NCBI GenBank assembly: GCA_002943765.1
Contig: PQWQ01000021.1
Location: 1-64,000, forward strand
Source of the DNA: Psoroptes ovis
Taxonomy: Eukaryota > Arthropoda > Arachnida > Sarcoptiformes > Psoroptidae
Length of the DNA stretch: 64,000 nucleotides
Reading direction: 5' to 3'
Shown: in pieces, positions 33,401 to 45,686 of the stretch
Layout: each line of letters begins with the position of its first letter
Numbering within the stretch: position 1 is the stretch's first letter
The notes under the pieces: model-generated
What the model saw: only the letters and a program-made list of their open reading frames with translations
What the model was told of the DNA's origin: nothing
The model's database searches: none
Position numbers and translations under genes: made by a program

Positions 33401-36400
33401 CGCCCTGTGGGCGCCTTGGTGACCATTGTTTACAGTTCAAAATCGGTCGAAATAGCCGAGTCGGCCGAACATCACCAAGCAAGTTTCGGTTATTTTTTGT
33501 CTTCACAAGAGTTTCAAAAAAACACCATTTTCGATTGTTTCTGTCGGATTAAATCGGATTATTTTTTGAAAATTTTTATCCAAATACATCTATTTTGGTG
33601 AATGCTTTCTGCTTTGTGAGCGCTACACCTTGTTTTATTTGTTGATTGTTTGTTGTTGCTGTGGGTTACCTTTTTTTAGATCAAATTTTTTAGGCAAAGT
33701 TTGAAATTGTCGCCAACAGATGGCGCCACTGTCTCTGAAGTGTCAAATTTTTTTTACAGATATTTTCTCATTGAAAATGCTATCATTCTTACATTCGGGT
33801 TGACCGAAAAATTTGTTCTGTTTATGTACCATGGTCCAGATGAAATTGGCGCCAATATTTTCCGGACAGCCTGATGTTTTCAAATTTGCCAAAAAACTTT
33901 CCAAATGACAAAGTTTCAAAGTTTTCCCCGGTAAACTTTCTTTGATTCATTTTTTCTCCTCAGACTGTTCACACCTGTGTACTGTTCACTAATAATACCT
34001 GTGACTGTTTCGCGTTCATTCAATTGCCTGATTGCAGCTTGCTGATTGCAATCATCTGTAACGTATAACCACCAAGCATAAGTGTTTAACACTATGTGTA
34101 ACAAGCTGCGTAACAAGCGCATCCTTGTATTTATATTTATAAATTCAAAAATCGAAAACAACAAAATCATTTCTTCCGTGATCAAAAAAAAAAAAAAAAA
34201 ATTTCCGTAAAATTTTTTTCGAAAATTTAAAATTTGTGATTGATTCATTTCATTAGAAAATTTTCGGAAACTTTCCCGTGAGTTTACAGAAATTTTCTCA
34301 TCGTGGTGAAAATCGGTGCCAATCACCTTGGAAATCAGTCTAAAATTTTGGGAAATTTTCCCAGGAAATTTCCTGAAAAATATTTCTCAGGAAATTTCCT
34401 GAAAACTTCCCAGAAACTTTACGGGAAAACTTTCTCGGAAACTTTTCACAACGAAAATATTTCAATGCAAAGCTGCACCTGTTATTTGATGATGATTGAT
34501 CATCAGTCGATCACAGTCAATGTTTGTTTCGATGATTAGATTCGATTATGTCGTAATTTTTCCGTAAATTTTCCGTAAATTAATCGGAAAAATTTACGTA
34601 AACATTTCTCCAGACAATCAATGGATGATGATACTTCCGCATATCACAGCAATGCTTACGCACATATTTAAGCCCTACACCTGTGTGTGTGATCTGAACA
34701 TACAGGTGTATTGTTCATTGTTTCATTTAGTACATTGTTTGTGGATTATTATTTGATTAATCTTGGGAAATTTCCTCGGAAAATAAGAGAAAAAAATTTC
34801 TCGGAAACTTTCCACGAATTTCTGAGAAACTTTCTCGGGAAACTTTCTGAGAAATTTTCCGGGAAATTTCCCCGGGAAAATTTTCAACCATAGATGTCGA
34901 CATGCATCATTCAATTCAACCATAAATCACACAACAATTGAACAGGTGTCTTGTCATTCATCAGGTGTCTGCCATCATTAAGCTGTCACTTATGTTGAAG
35001 ATTTTTATCAGGTGTTGAAGAGACTACCATCTTCGAAGTGTCATCATTTACACTGCTTAATGAGCTGTCCATTATCACGCCGATGCATCACTTGTCCACC
35101 GTAAATGGCACCTGTCAAGATGTTGATGGTGTAGTATACAGTGATTCTCAACCTTATTTTTTATTGTTGCCCAAAAAAAAGTGCCGCGACACTGTTGTGG
35201 TTGAGAATCACTGGTGTAGAATATTTTAATGGTGGTCAATTAATGATAATGGCTACTTGTCAAGATTTTATCTCATAAGCAAAAGTCACAATATTCTGAC
35301 TGTCACTAAATAAGTGACTTGAGAAGGCTTATGATTGTGCAAGTCACAATATTCTGACTGTTACTTGTGTTATTAATAAGTGACAAAATATGTCACTAAT
35401 GATGTTAAAGATATCAATCAATCCATTCATTGATTGTGAAATTTAATTAAGATTTTTGAAAGATTTAAATCTTAAAATGTCCACAAATGACGGTTATGTA
35501 ATCATTAGTCCATTTTTGAGTCCATTTTCGTATCCATTTACGTCCATATGAGGACGACTAATGACCATTGGTCGTTGGCGGCGGGGGGAGCGGTGGGGAG
35601 GGGCAATTGTTCTCCGCACCGCTCCCCCTGCCCACCCACACTGATCAATCATTCAGTCAGTCGATCAAATCGATCGAAATTCAATGAACTTTCGCTGATT
35701 TGGCCCCCCCTAAAATTTCAAGCAAAGCGGCGACTTTGAGCTGCCAATCAAAGCGTGGTGCCGGTTCCGGCATCCTCGGTGTTCTTAGTTCGAAGAGAAA
35801 TTTTCCGGTAAAATTTTTTGCCGGAAAAATTTTCTCAAATTTCGCTCTTTTGATTTTTGTTTCTAAGAAAAGCAACAACAACAAAGAGTACCGCATCTTA
35901 TTTGTAATAATTTCATCGAAAAATGTTTTGACATATTGATATGATTTAAATGAGTGAATTCGTTGTACGTCCGCAGCTGACAGTTTCAAGTTACTACTTT
36001 CTAGTGCCGGCCATTTCGTTTGTTTCTATTAAACTCATTGCTATATTATGACGTAGCAGTACGTCAACATCGAGTCTAAAGGAGTGAAATTTCAAAACGT
36101 ATTTCTACGTCACCGGCATTTTCAGAAACCAGGGATTTGCTATTATTTGAAAAATATGTACAAATCACATTGATATCAAAATAGACAGTTCACCCAATTT
36201 ACTACCGATACCACCATCGAACACATTTGCGTTTTGCATTTCTCTTACTTTCGTCCTTCTTAACGAAAATCATTTATTGATGATCGCTGGGTGATAATCG
36301 CAAGCAAAGATTTGCGTCAACCTTACGACTAATTCTCTTCTCAATGATATTTACTTGAGTACTTGTGTCTTTGGATACATGATTAACTCTTTGATTACTT

Positions 36401-39400
36401 AATTTCATTCATTTGCAAATCACTTGAAACCATTCAGTGAAATTTACATTTCGTGTCTGACTGTTCTTTTGTGGCTGTGTGATAATTGAAAGTCAAATCA
36501 AAGCAAAATAGTCAACTCTTTAAAATTAAATCATGATTAATTCACCGCAATTAAAACTAATTAAACTCAATTAAATTTAATTGAACTAAATTAAAGTTAA
36601 TTAAGTTAAATTAAAATTAATTCGACTCAATTAAACTCAATTAAAACTAATTAAACTCAAATTAAAATTTAATCGAGTTCTCAATTAACACCTCTTCATA
36701 TTTGCGTGTCTCTGTTTTCGCCAAATTATCTACTTTGAATCAAAGATTATCACCTTTTAAATCGTTATTTTAAAAAATTTTAATCACCTTAATAATCAGT
36801 AATTCATAAATAACGTATGTAAATTGACACACACGTATTAAATTTGTTAAATTATCAAAATTTTCAGAAAATTTTCCCCATAAACTTTCTCCTCGTATCA
36901 TAATTTATCACATCGCCATTACTCATCGCCATATTTGTGCATCTCATTTATGAATGGTCCACATTCATTTTCGCATCGAATGATGCGAAAATCGACCTTG
37001 ACATTTGTCAAATTTGACAGCACGCTGCGCGTGCTGTCAACAGCTTGATGCTATCCGCAGCAGCATCCCCGCGTGGACTGCTCCCAAACATCTCCGACAG
37101 CATCAATCAATCATCGATGATTGGCCAATCGATCAATCATAATCATCCAAGCCTTTCTATTGTTTATGAGGCTGTTCCCCAAAACCTTGCGCAGCAACTA
37201 AAGGCTATTCCCGTCATCTCAAATCTGCTTGCATCCTGCTCAGCCCGAGTCTGACTCGGGCATTTTAGCCTTTTTCTCTGTTCACAGTGACAGCTTTGTG
37301 GTCTGAAATTTGAAAACTCCATGACAGTTAATGCGTCAAAAATTTTTCAAAGGCTATAACCTTTGAAAAAAAATACCTTTGATTTTTGTATTTACAACTT
37401 GTTGCGCAAAGATTGCGCAACAATTGAAATCAATTAATTGTTTCATTGATTAATATTCATTGATTTTCATTTTGTTGAAATGAAATTTGAAATGATGAAA
37501 TCGTAGGAGTCGAACATACAAACATATGGCAATGAACAAATAGCGATGCTTTGATTGATTGTAGCACGTGCAATTGGAAAAAATACGTGCACACATGTCC
37601 ATTTAAAATCAAGAAATTTGACCCACGTAACTGTCACAACGTTTTGCCAAAATTGCACTCAAAGCTGTCGGCATTTGAATTGTAACTGAGGGAAATGCCC
37701 GTCTCTGACTCGGGCATGCCAGGTTCTGAGCTCAAAATTGTTGACGAGAAAAGCCGGGCTGTGCTTGTACAACGGTCAATCGCAAATTTGCCGAGGCGAC
37801 AATTTGTCAGTGTGTCGAATTGATCAACTGTCAATGTTTCTCTCTTTGAATCCAGCAAGATTTGAAACGAGTTTTTCGCCATTCATTTTCATTGTGTAGA
37901 CATGTAAGCTTCAGTGACAAGTATTAGGTTGTCCGAAAAGTTCATTCGGCTTAATCAATAGAGTTGTTCATGAAAATCGGCCAAAACTTTCCGGACAACC
38001 TAAAATAACGAATCGGAGTGAAAGTGAAATCAGCTGAGCTTCACAGAGAGCTTGGCTGAAGATTTGAAGAGAAATTCATTCGAATCGCTGCGATGCTTTG
38101 AGGGAAACTTCGTTTTGTTGTACGGTGAAAGAGTTGCGAAACATCTTGCGATGACAGATGAAGAGAAATTGAATTTTTCCTGTAGAAAAAAAGAGTAAAA
38201 GATTCCATTTCAATCATCCATTTACTTGATACAAGATGCAATTGAAAATTTGATTCAATTCGATTGATTGAAGCTATTATTTATGATGATTATGGACAAA
38301 GGTAATCAGTGAAGACCTCTTCAAACGAACCCTTGTGAATCTTCGTCGTTAACCTTTGAAGACCTCTGTGAACCTTTGTGAAAAAATTTGACGGCCTCTG
38401 TGAACTTTTAAATCCTATAAAGACATCTGAAACCTTTGTTAACCTTTGACGGCCTATGTGAACCTCCGTAGGCCTCTGTTAACCTTCGACTTAGCTAAAA
38501 CCTTTGACCTCTGAAATCTATGAATAGCAAAGACCTTTGAGTTTAATACGATATTCACAATCACAAATTTTCTGTCAATCAATCATCAAGTTCGTTGTGT
38601 TGTCTTGTGAATTAGTCATCCTCATCAATCACAGTGGTCAGGGGCGTATCCATCTTTGAAATTGAAACACCAGAAATTTTCCGTGAATTTGAGAAAATTT
38701 CCAGCAACTTTCCACATTGCAGCAGCAGCAATTATTCGGTTGTCGACATTTGCACGATGGGTGGGTGTAAATGATGTTGTAAGGGTGTGTGCCGCTAGCT
38801 ATGCATCGAAGTCGTTGAAGATCATCACAGTGAATTAATCGAATTGGATTGAATCCAATAAAATTCGAATTAATTAATTCAGAATTAGCTCAGCTCCTAA
38901 TCCCATTCACAAACAGCGTAATCAAATTCAATTGTGCTCTTTGCTTTCTATTAATCCATATGGTGTCTGTTTATGCATCAACACACACCTCCACCCCACC
39001 GCGCACGCCCCACCACCACCACCGCCAGCAACAGCACTGACATATTTATCCTCTCAAACATCTGCTTTTGCTTGCCACAATTCAATGATCAAACATCCGA
39101 GGACATCGTATTGTTTTGTTTCACGGTGATTACCAGCGATTATCCATGGTGGCAGCAGTTCGATTCTGTCATTGATTGATGGCACCCCACCGGTGGTGGG
39201 GGCGTGGTGTGCTGGCGTTTATTGTTTACTAAACAACCGTAACAGTGTTTGTGAATTGTTTCTCTGAATTTTTTTCTCGGTGAATTTTCTTATTTACTTC
39301 GAAGTGAACATATGCATGTGTACACTCACAGATGATCAGTGTATCAGTGTATTTGATTGTATTTACGGTGATTTATGGTTTATGATTTTCCAAGACGCAA

Positions 39401-42317
39401 ATTGTGATAATCGGTGATATATGATATATATTCGAATGTTTTTGCGTCTGTATGATTTGCGATAGCGACAAATATCCTTTGCAGTAAAAATGGGTTAGTT
39501 TGACATATGCAATCAACTTCTCAAAGGCAGCAGCTACCTTGATTCACTATTTATGTCTTTAAAGGTTCCCATCCTTGAATTATTCAAATCTTAAAAAGGT
39601 TCCAACCTTACAAGCATCCTAAAGGGTGTCTACCTCGTGTAATCGCAGGGTTATAACCTCTTATTTTAATCTTATTTTTCTCTTATTTTTCTCTGAATTC
39701 GACAGATCCACCAACGATCGAAGACAACATCCATCACCACTCTCATCCTCATCAACCAGCTCAGCAGCCATCATTCAACGACAAAAGTCTATTAACTGTC
39801 AATGATTCAATCATTTTGTCTTCAACAGCATCAGCGACCACCGCATCATCCGCAACCGATGCCGAAGCGGCCGTAACGACCGCAGCAACTGATAATAATA
39901 GTTCATCATCATCTTCGGATGAAGGTATCGATAATCCGGCCATTTTAGATGATGATTTCGATGATGATGATGACATTGATATCGATGATATCGATATTGT
40001 CGATGGTCACAATCGAAATCAGCAGCGTTTAACCTCACCTTTGTCTCCTAAATATTCTTCAAACCATCTACAACCACCGCAGCAAGCACAGCAGCGCCAC
40101 CTTCCTCACTCACCTCTTCACCATCAACATCATTTCAATCATCATTCACAATCGATCATCAACCATCCTGTGACCGCTGGTCCTGACCGCCGATCCTCAC
40201 CGAACTTGCGGCATTCGGCCAGTAAGTCACCTGTAGTCAATGACCAAGCCAAACACCTTGAACAACTGCGCCGAGAAGAACAGCTGTTATTGGAAGAAAT
40301 CGCTGAGCTAGAAAGCGAACAGCGGCAGCAGTCGCAAGCAATCAGCGGGCTGCCATCATTGACCAACGGTAATTCACCAGTAGCGACCTCTAACGACAAC
40401 GAAATCGACGAAGAACTTCTTGAGTTTCAACGGATTGAATGTGAAATAAAGCTGTCCGAACTGCGCAAGTGTTTACAGCTCGTTCAAAAGCAGTTGAAAA
40501 ATTTGGAAGCCCCCCGATCACCTATGAACAGCTGCAATCCTTCAATGGACAACCACCTGACCCCTGGTGGCCACAAGCAGCAACTGACCAACGGCCACAA
40601 TACCGATGATAAACAACCAAGGTAAGCCATGGACCTCTTAATCGTGTTTGAATTAATTCAATTTCTTCCAATCCTTAGCCGAAAACAATCATCGATTGGC
40701 CAGAAACCAGCTTCGGCTGCCGCAGCGGCCGCACCATTAGCCGAATCCGAAGATGATGACGTTGATGGTCAACTGAATTCGATCAGCGATCGAGGTCTTA
40801 ACCCTGATGATGACAGTGACCAAGATGATGGTGATGAAGACCTGACCGAATCGAATGACCCGAAAATCGTCGATCCGAACCTTGTAAAATCGTTGGATGA
40901 CCTTCTCCAGGAGACGATCGAGACGCGATTAGACAAGGTCAATGACCTTGACGAGCACGAACAAGAATCGTTTGTGGTTGAATCAGCCACGGCTGAATCA
41001 CCGCCGCTGGCGCAACAAGGGTCGCCTAGGAGCGAACCCCAACAATCACCATCAGGTACTGACCCTGCTAAAGGGATCATAAGACGTATTAGCCAGTATG
41101 ACAATGACCGCCAGCATGATTGTCAAATGAAACATTTTGGTTACCAGCGAAATTTTGACATGCTGATGTTGAAATCAGTATATCACAAGCTAGACCTTGA
41201 TAAGCACCAACAGATGGCGCAGCAATCGCCATCACCTTCACCATTATCTTCATCAACGAATCCTGATCGTGATCGCCACAAACAACCGAACATTATGTCT
41301 ATTTCAAGTATTTCAAATGAAATGCTGTTGGAAGGGTCAACACCTACACCTACGCCTACGGCTACCGATTCTGAAACTGATTCACTGGTTTTACTGAAGC
41401 ATAACCCTCAAAATAACCTTCAACGGTTTACATCGAAATTTCCATCAAATACCACCGCTGCGGCTGCTGCTGGTGATGAGCAGCTATTATCCACATCAAT
41501 ACCAAACGATAACTTGCACAGTATGAAACAATCATCAGTGTTGTTGCGCAACAAGCGCAATTCTTCATCATCGAATATCAATGATAATTCAAATGGTCAT
41601 CAAGCGAATCAACAAAATAACCATCAACGACCTTTGACCCTTTATATGCCGGTGCCGAATCAAAAGATTAATCTCATTACTCATCTACATCAGCTAGGTC
41701 ATGACCTTACATCATCAATCGTTACGAATCATCTACTGCTGACCCCTTATACATGTTCTGGGTACCTTTACAAGCACTGTAGCGCAAGTGTTGGTCATAG
41801 ATGGCGCAAACGATATTTTCATTTTGACCGTATGCGCAAGGTATTCGTGTATTACCATGATCGGTCGGATTTTGAAAAAATGAAACATCCAAAACGTACG
41901 TACATGAGTGAGTAATGTTGCGCTTGTTCTGATTAAAAATTGATCTCTCCGCTAGGTGGCGTCTATTTCGACGAAATACAAGATGTTTATGTTGATCATA
42001 CCAGGTTGAATATGAAGAAATTTTTGAGCGCCCCCGCCAACAGCGCCGCCGCAAGCGATCAATCCCCATCGAAATCCGCAACGAATATCTCATCGATTAA
42101 CGATACCCAGCAGCATACCCGATACGTCAATTCACCTGGTTCGATGACCCTTGCTGCGCGACCTGATGGACATCGGTGCGTTTTTGTCGTTTCGACCGTT
42201 TCGTTTAGCCGTAAATTCATCCTTTCGACTTATACACCTGAATTGATGCGCATATGGATGGATGTTATATTTACGGGTGCGCAAGCTTATCTACAAGATT
42301 TCGATGATCAGCAATGA
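30475..42317 (+). CDS. PHLDB: LL5 / PHLDB1-2 homologue, PH-domain cortical scaffold (1661 aa)
   Basis: Exons 30475-32953, 39706-40621, 40679-41907, 41956-42317. Every junction closes in phase and total length is a multiple of three. The C-terminus is diagnostic: RPLTLYMPVPN (residue about 1449) then THLHQLGHDL, then a PH domain from CSGYLYK (about 1491) through WRKRYFHFDR, GGVYFDEIQDVYVDH and MRIWMDVIFTGAQAY, matching vertebrate PHLDB1/2, which bind phosphoinositides and anchor CLASP and microtubules at the cell cortex. Coiled coil lies near 1009-1030 and 1065-1095. The first exon (826 aa) is low complexity (His, Asn, Ser, Pro), with KPKPPPKPL, a Cys cluster CHGYCCYRCCCC and no FHA domain seen. 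A stop lies in frame upstream at 30430. The last donor is GTGAGT at 41908; GTACGT at 41896 would also keep frame. The first exon could belong to another transcript. Confidence 0.82.
33397..33417. repeat. GGCGCC stem-loop
   Basis: AAGGCGCC CTGTG GGCGCCTT, 8-bp arms around a 5-nt loop. Confidence 0.7.
33713..33726 (+). promoter_or_regulatory. CTCF-like site
   Basis: CCAACAGATGGCGC, 13 of 14 core positions, in the PHLDB first intron. On the minus strand it shares GACAGTGGCGCCATCT with the site at 22469. Confidence 0.35.
33795..33874. mobile_element. Diverged mariner-type MITE
   Basis: GGGTTGACCGAAAAATT...ATTTTCCGGACAGCCTGA. Ends recognisable, inner part changed. Confidence 0.55.
34190..34890. 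repeat. GGAAA/TTTCC simple-sequence landscape
   Basis: Dense runs of GGGAAATTTTCC-, TTTCTCGGAAA- and TTTCCTGAAAA-type words on both strands. The same composition recurs at 5514-5790, 7084-7285, 9115-9230, 10270-10440, 11600-11860, 27925-28040, 33180-33245, 55500-55630 and 63395-63515. It generates spurious frames rich in Gly-Lys-Phe and Arg-Lys-Phe. Confidence 0.7.
35139..35213. mobile_element. hAT-type MITE (75 bp)
   Basis: Inverted ends CAGTGATTCTCAACC and GGTTGAGAATCACTG, the typical form of hAT-type ends. Flanking octamers (GTAGTATA, GTGTAGAA) are not a clean duplication. Confidence 0.7.
35584..35628. repeat. GC-rich stem-loop
   Basis: GGGGGAGCGGTG pairs with CACCGCTCCCCC across a 21-nt loop. 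It is a strong GC island in an AT-rich intron. Confidence 0.75.
36050..36065. repeat. GACGTA palindrome, family copy 2
   Basis: GACGTAGCAGTACGTC. About 50 bp further, TCTACGTCACCGGCATTTTC repeats the partner motif. Confidence 0.6.
37243..37360 (+). repeat. Two-hairpin-family repeat (second stem and tail)
   Basis: GCCCGAGTCTGACTCGGGC at 37243-37261, then TGACAGCTTTG at 37288 and ATGACAGTTAATGCG near 37321. Confidence 0.75.
37662..37715 (-). repeat. Two-hairpin-family repeat, reverse orientation
   Basis: GCCCGTCTCTGACTCGGGC at 37697-37715 (one stem mismatch) with AAAGCTGTCGGCATTT upstream, the reverse complement of the usual tail. Confidence 0.65.
37924..38003. mobile_element. Mariner-type MITE (80 bp)
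   Basis: TTAGGTTGTCCGAAAAG...CTTTCCGGACAACCTAA; inner TTAATCAATAGAGTTG. Confidence 0.9.
41207..41220 (+). promoter_or_regulatory. CTCF-like word inside PHLDB coding sequence
   Basis: CCAACAGATGGCGC, identical to the site at 33713. Inside an exon it may simply be coding sequence. Confidence 0.25.
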
Positions 42318-42806
42318 GGCATAGACCCTTTGAGGTATCGACCTTTCGTTTCATCAAAATTTGATTCGATGCGACCGTCACGCCATCATGCGGCGCAATC
42401 GGTCACCGCACCGCTGACCATTCGCTGATTGCATCGATTTGATGATCCCTTCGGGCATCGTTGACCATCTTCAACCATCGTACATTGAATTCATCATTCT
42501 CTAGTCAAAAATGGCTCCTTGATAATCCATATTCATCCTTGATATTGATTCAACCATCGATTCGTTCATGATCATATTCATCATTCATAATCATGATCAT
42601 TAATCATCTATGATCACTCATCATCATCATTAGCACAAGATATCATTGATTCGAATTAAGAAATCATCATTTCATTTTATTTGAAGATAATCTTATAGAT
42701 AAGGGTCTTCAAGATATATAATGAAGAGATTATACATTCAAAGCATCGAATTTCAAAATGATTCAACGTATATATATCAATAACATTTGATTAATCCAAA
42801 CACAAA

Positions 42807-42812
42807 AATAAA
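42807..42812 (+). terminator. Poly(A) signal of the PHLDB gene
   Basis: AATAAA in CACAAAAATAAAATGAA, 490 bp beyond the stop codon. Confidence 0.45.
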
Positions 42813-43133
42813 ATGAATTTCAAAAATTTGAAAAATTTGAAAAAATTTCGTATTAACGCAATTGAATATTGATGCGTAAGGTGGTAAGCTCAAGATGCTA
42901 CATAGGTATTATAGGGTGTGGGCAAGGCAAGACGCAAGGGACAAGGTAAGGCGCCATGAAGTTATGGTCAAGCGTAGCCCTTGGTGATTCAGACGCATCA
43001 ATCTGTTCAATGATGCAAACTGAACTCACTTTATGAGGTTCCTACCCTTGGGTATGCATTCAAATCTTCAAAGGTTACCACCTTGAAAGCATTGCGTAGA
43101 AATTGACTGATTCAAATGAAAATGTTTGAAAAA

Positions 43134-43139
43134 TTTATT
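43134..43139 (-). terminator. Poly(A) signal of the ABCH gene
   Basis: TTTATT on the plus strand gives AATAAA on the minus strand, only 8 nt after the stop codon. That would make a very short 3' UTR. Confidence 0.45.
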
Positions 43140-43147
43140 GTAAAAAT

Positions 43148-45686
43148 TCATTGTTTACGTTTAAAAATGATTAATGCAATATAAAAAAATAATATCATAG
43201 GTATACCTATCGATATGAAACCATATTGTACATGAATATTTTGAAGGTCCCAACCTTGTAACATAATATGTCGTATAGTTTTGACTGGTATACTTAATGG
43301 CCATAAATAAAAGAGATAATTGAATGGTTGTTGTAACGATTCAAGGGGCCATACAACACCAGATGATAGACATTGTGGTATCGTAATGAACCATACAATG
43401 ACCAAGCAAGAAATTTCAGAGTCGATTGAAGATGAAATGACGAAACCCAAAGACATTGCATTGAGACTTTCCAGTAGCAACAAGCTGAATTTAAGCAAAT
43501 AATTTGAATTATTCGGATTCGTAGTGAACAAGGTAAAGGCTATAAGGTCCAAGCACAGTAGCTGAATAATTGATATGATCAGACTGGTCACCAAGTGTGA
43601 AACGAACACGAGTTCATGGGTTACGCCAGCTATCAGTGACCGCTCAAACAGACCATCCCTTCGTTCTTTGTTCAAGGTCAACGAAGATATGGTTATTTGT
43701 GAAATGTATAAAAACAACAAGAAATAACCGGGCATAAAATAATCTTTAAATCGATAATCTTCCGATAGTCTTGTTTTTTCCATACGTATCGGCAAATCCA
43801 TAAGCAATAGGTTTTGGTCTGGATTATTGTGACCATTCCCATTTACTTTATCTGTGAATAGCTTTTTAGAAAAATCCATAAATGATTGCAGAAGGGTTTG
43901 ATAGAATTCAGTGCTAAGAATATAGTACGAATTATCCAAGAATATTTTGATGGTCGATTCTTCGATTGTCGAATTGTCGGCATCCAGACCATTCTCGATA
44001 CGTACATCGATAGCTTCCGAGTAATTTTCCGGTATCCAAATGGCACCTATGGCTTCATGTTTACGCAACGCGTTGGTCGCATCTTCCAGCGTATTGTAAT
44101 ATTTTGGCGCAATGGAATGGCCACGTACCGATTTCAACGTATCGATAAACAGCTTCCCATAACTATCATTGAGACTTACACCTCCACCGCCGCCATCCCC
44201 GTCATCAAATGATTGATGCGATTGCTCCGCTTGCCGCTGTTGCTGTTGAAGATATTGTAGCTCTTCGTTGTAAACTGCGGCCGGTAACTGGAATAAAATT
44301 CAGAAATTAGGTCAAAGTCACAATTAATCAAAGTTAAAGTCACAATCAATCGAAGTCAAAGTCACAATCACTTACCAACGTAACATCTTTACTTACGGCC
44401 AAACAAAATATCAAAGCTTGCGTGGCCGGTAATAGAATAATGATCAGTGAAAAGTATGACCTTAAAAATTTATTCATATTCCTATATATCAAGGTCCAAA
44501 GGATCCACAATTGCATTTGTAGCAGTTTAAAATCGAACAATCTTTGAAAAGACATGACCATCGATGATGTAGTGGACGATGTCCATGTCGATGTTGATGA
44601 TGATATATTATCATTCAATTGTTTATGATGGTCTTTGGATGGGGTCTTAGTCGTGGTGGTGGTAGTTATGATGAATAATTCGTTGCCACCGTTTTGGTGG
44701 TGGTGGTGGCTATGGTCACAATGGTCGGGGTGATGGTCACAATGGCCATGGTGATGGTCACAATGTGTATCATTAAGGTCCTTACCCTCCCCACCATTGG
44801 CAAGATTATTACGTTTTTGATGATCTTCATAGTAGCAAAGTTTGAGGAAAACATTTTCCAAATTTTTCTCGTTATACATGGCCATCAAGTGTTTGGGGTC
44901 ATCTTCGGCCAGCAATCGGCCATTACGCATGAGACCGATACGGTTTGCGTTCACCGCTTCCTCGATGTAATGCGTAACGATAATCATGGTCATACCATCG
45001 TTAAGGGTTTTATGTACAAAATAATTCCATATTTTATTACGTAACAGCGCATCAATACCTACGGTAGGTTCATCTAAAATGACGAGGTCAGGATTATTGA
45101 TCAGCGATACGGTAATCGACAAGCGCCGCTTGGTACCGCCCGATAATTCTCCGACCAATTTGTGGCCATTCGGAAGGTTCGTAAGGGTCGTTAGCTCTCG
45201 GCGTCTTTAGGGATTGCAGGTGATTGGTAGAGGGTGATTGGATTGGATTGGACGCAATGAATCAGTGGAAATCGTCAGTGGAACTATCGAAAATCAACGA
45301 GTTTTAACAGGTGCCTACCTTATATAAAAATCTTCATTTGAAATACGGTAAATTAGTTTGAAATATTTTAGTGTTTGATTTATGGTCAAATTATCGCAGA
45401 GGCCAATTTCTTGTGGCATAAAACTTATATTACTACGATGTTGTTGATGTAGGTGGCGCTGCATCTGCTTACGATCACACCCGAAAACGCTAATCATCCC
45501 ATGTTGCAACTGCAATCGGCCTAAAATAAGCTTCAGCAGTGTAGTTTTACCACCACCACTTGGTCCTAGCAATGCATATATGTTCCCATAAGGTATGGTC
45601 GCATTGAAATTTTTAAGAATTTGATTTTTCCCATAACTATAGTCGACATTACGAACACAAACGGCTACGTTTGAAGCGACGGACAT
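43148..45686 (-). CDS. ABCH: ABC transporter, subfamily H (half-transporter, 778 aa)
   Basis: Exons 45686-45319, 45204-44376, 44287-43148; introns of 114 and 88 bp; phases close exactly. The start ATG at 45686 precedes MSVASNVAVCVRNVDY. The nucleotide-binding domain comes first: Walker A GPSGGGKTT (41-49), Q-loop FMPQEIGL (Q92), signature LSGGTKRR (143-150), Walker B LVILDEP (163-169), H-loop VTHYIEEA (H201). FMPQEIG and DEPTVGIDALLR are typical of ABCH rather than ABCG. An ABC2-type membrane domain follows from about residue 360, with an extracellular segment LPAAVYNEELQY then IGAIWIPENYSEAIDVRI as in ABCH proteins. A linker at 269-292 is packed with His and Cys. Insect ABCH members move cuticular lipids or xenobiotics; the substrate here is unknown. 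Half-transporters of this type dimerise. Confidence 0.92.
44697..44768 (-). other. His/Cys-rich linker segment of the ABCH protein
   Basis: Encodes THCDHHHGHCDHHPDHCDHS followed by four more His, between the nucleotide-binding and membrane domains. The DNA is a short imperfect repeat of a TGTGACCATCACC-like unit. The composition suggests metal binding, which is inference. Confidence 0.8.

Larger units (their letters stand above)
32954..39705 (+). other. Large first intron of the PHLDB gene
   Basis: GTATGT donor after AAAG at 32953 and GACAG acceptor at 39705, both phase 1. It contains a diverged MITE (33795), one intact MITE (37924), a hAT-type MITE (35139), GGCGCC and GC-rich stem-loops (33397, 35584), two-hairpin repeats (37243, 37662), a GACGTA palindrome (36050), a CTCF-like site (33713), GGAAA/TTTCC runs (34190-34890) and AATT-rich tandem sequence (36530-36680). 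No internal exon was recognised. Confidence 0.65.
42318..43147. other. Convergent intergenic region between PHLDB and ABCH
   Basis: Contains the 3' flanks of two converging genes. CAT/GAT-rich sequence at 42540-42640 and AT-rich sequence follow. There is no further coding frame. Confidence 0.6.

Noticed and set aside
33916..34326. 136-codon minus-strand frame in the PHLDB intron
   Set aside because: It spans an A-run and repeat sequence, with no splice partners or recognised domain.
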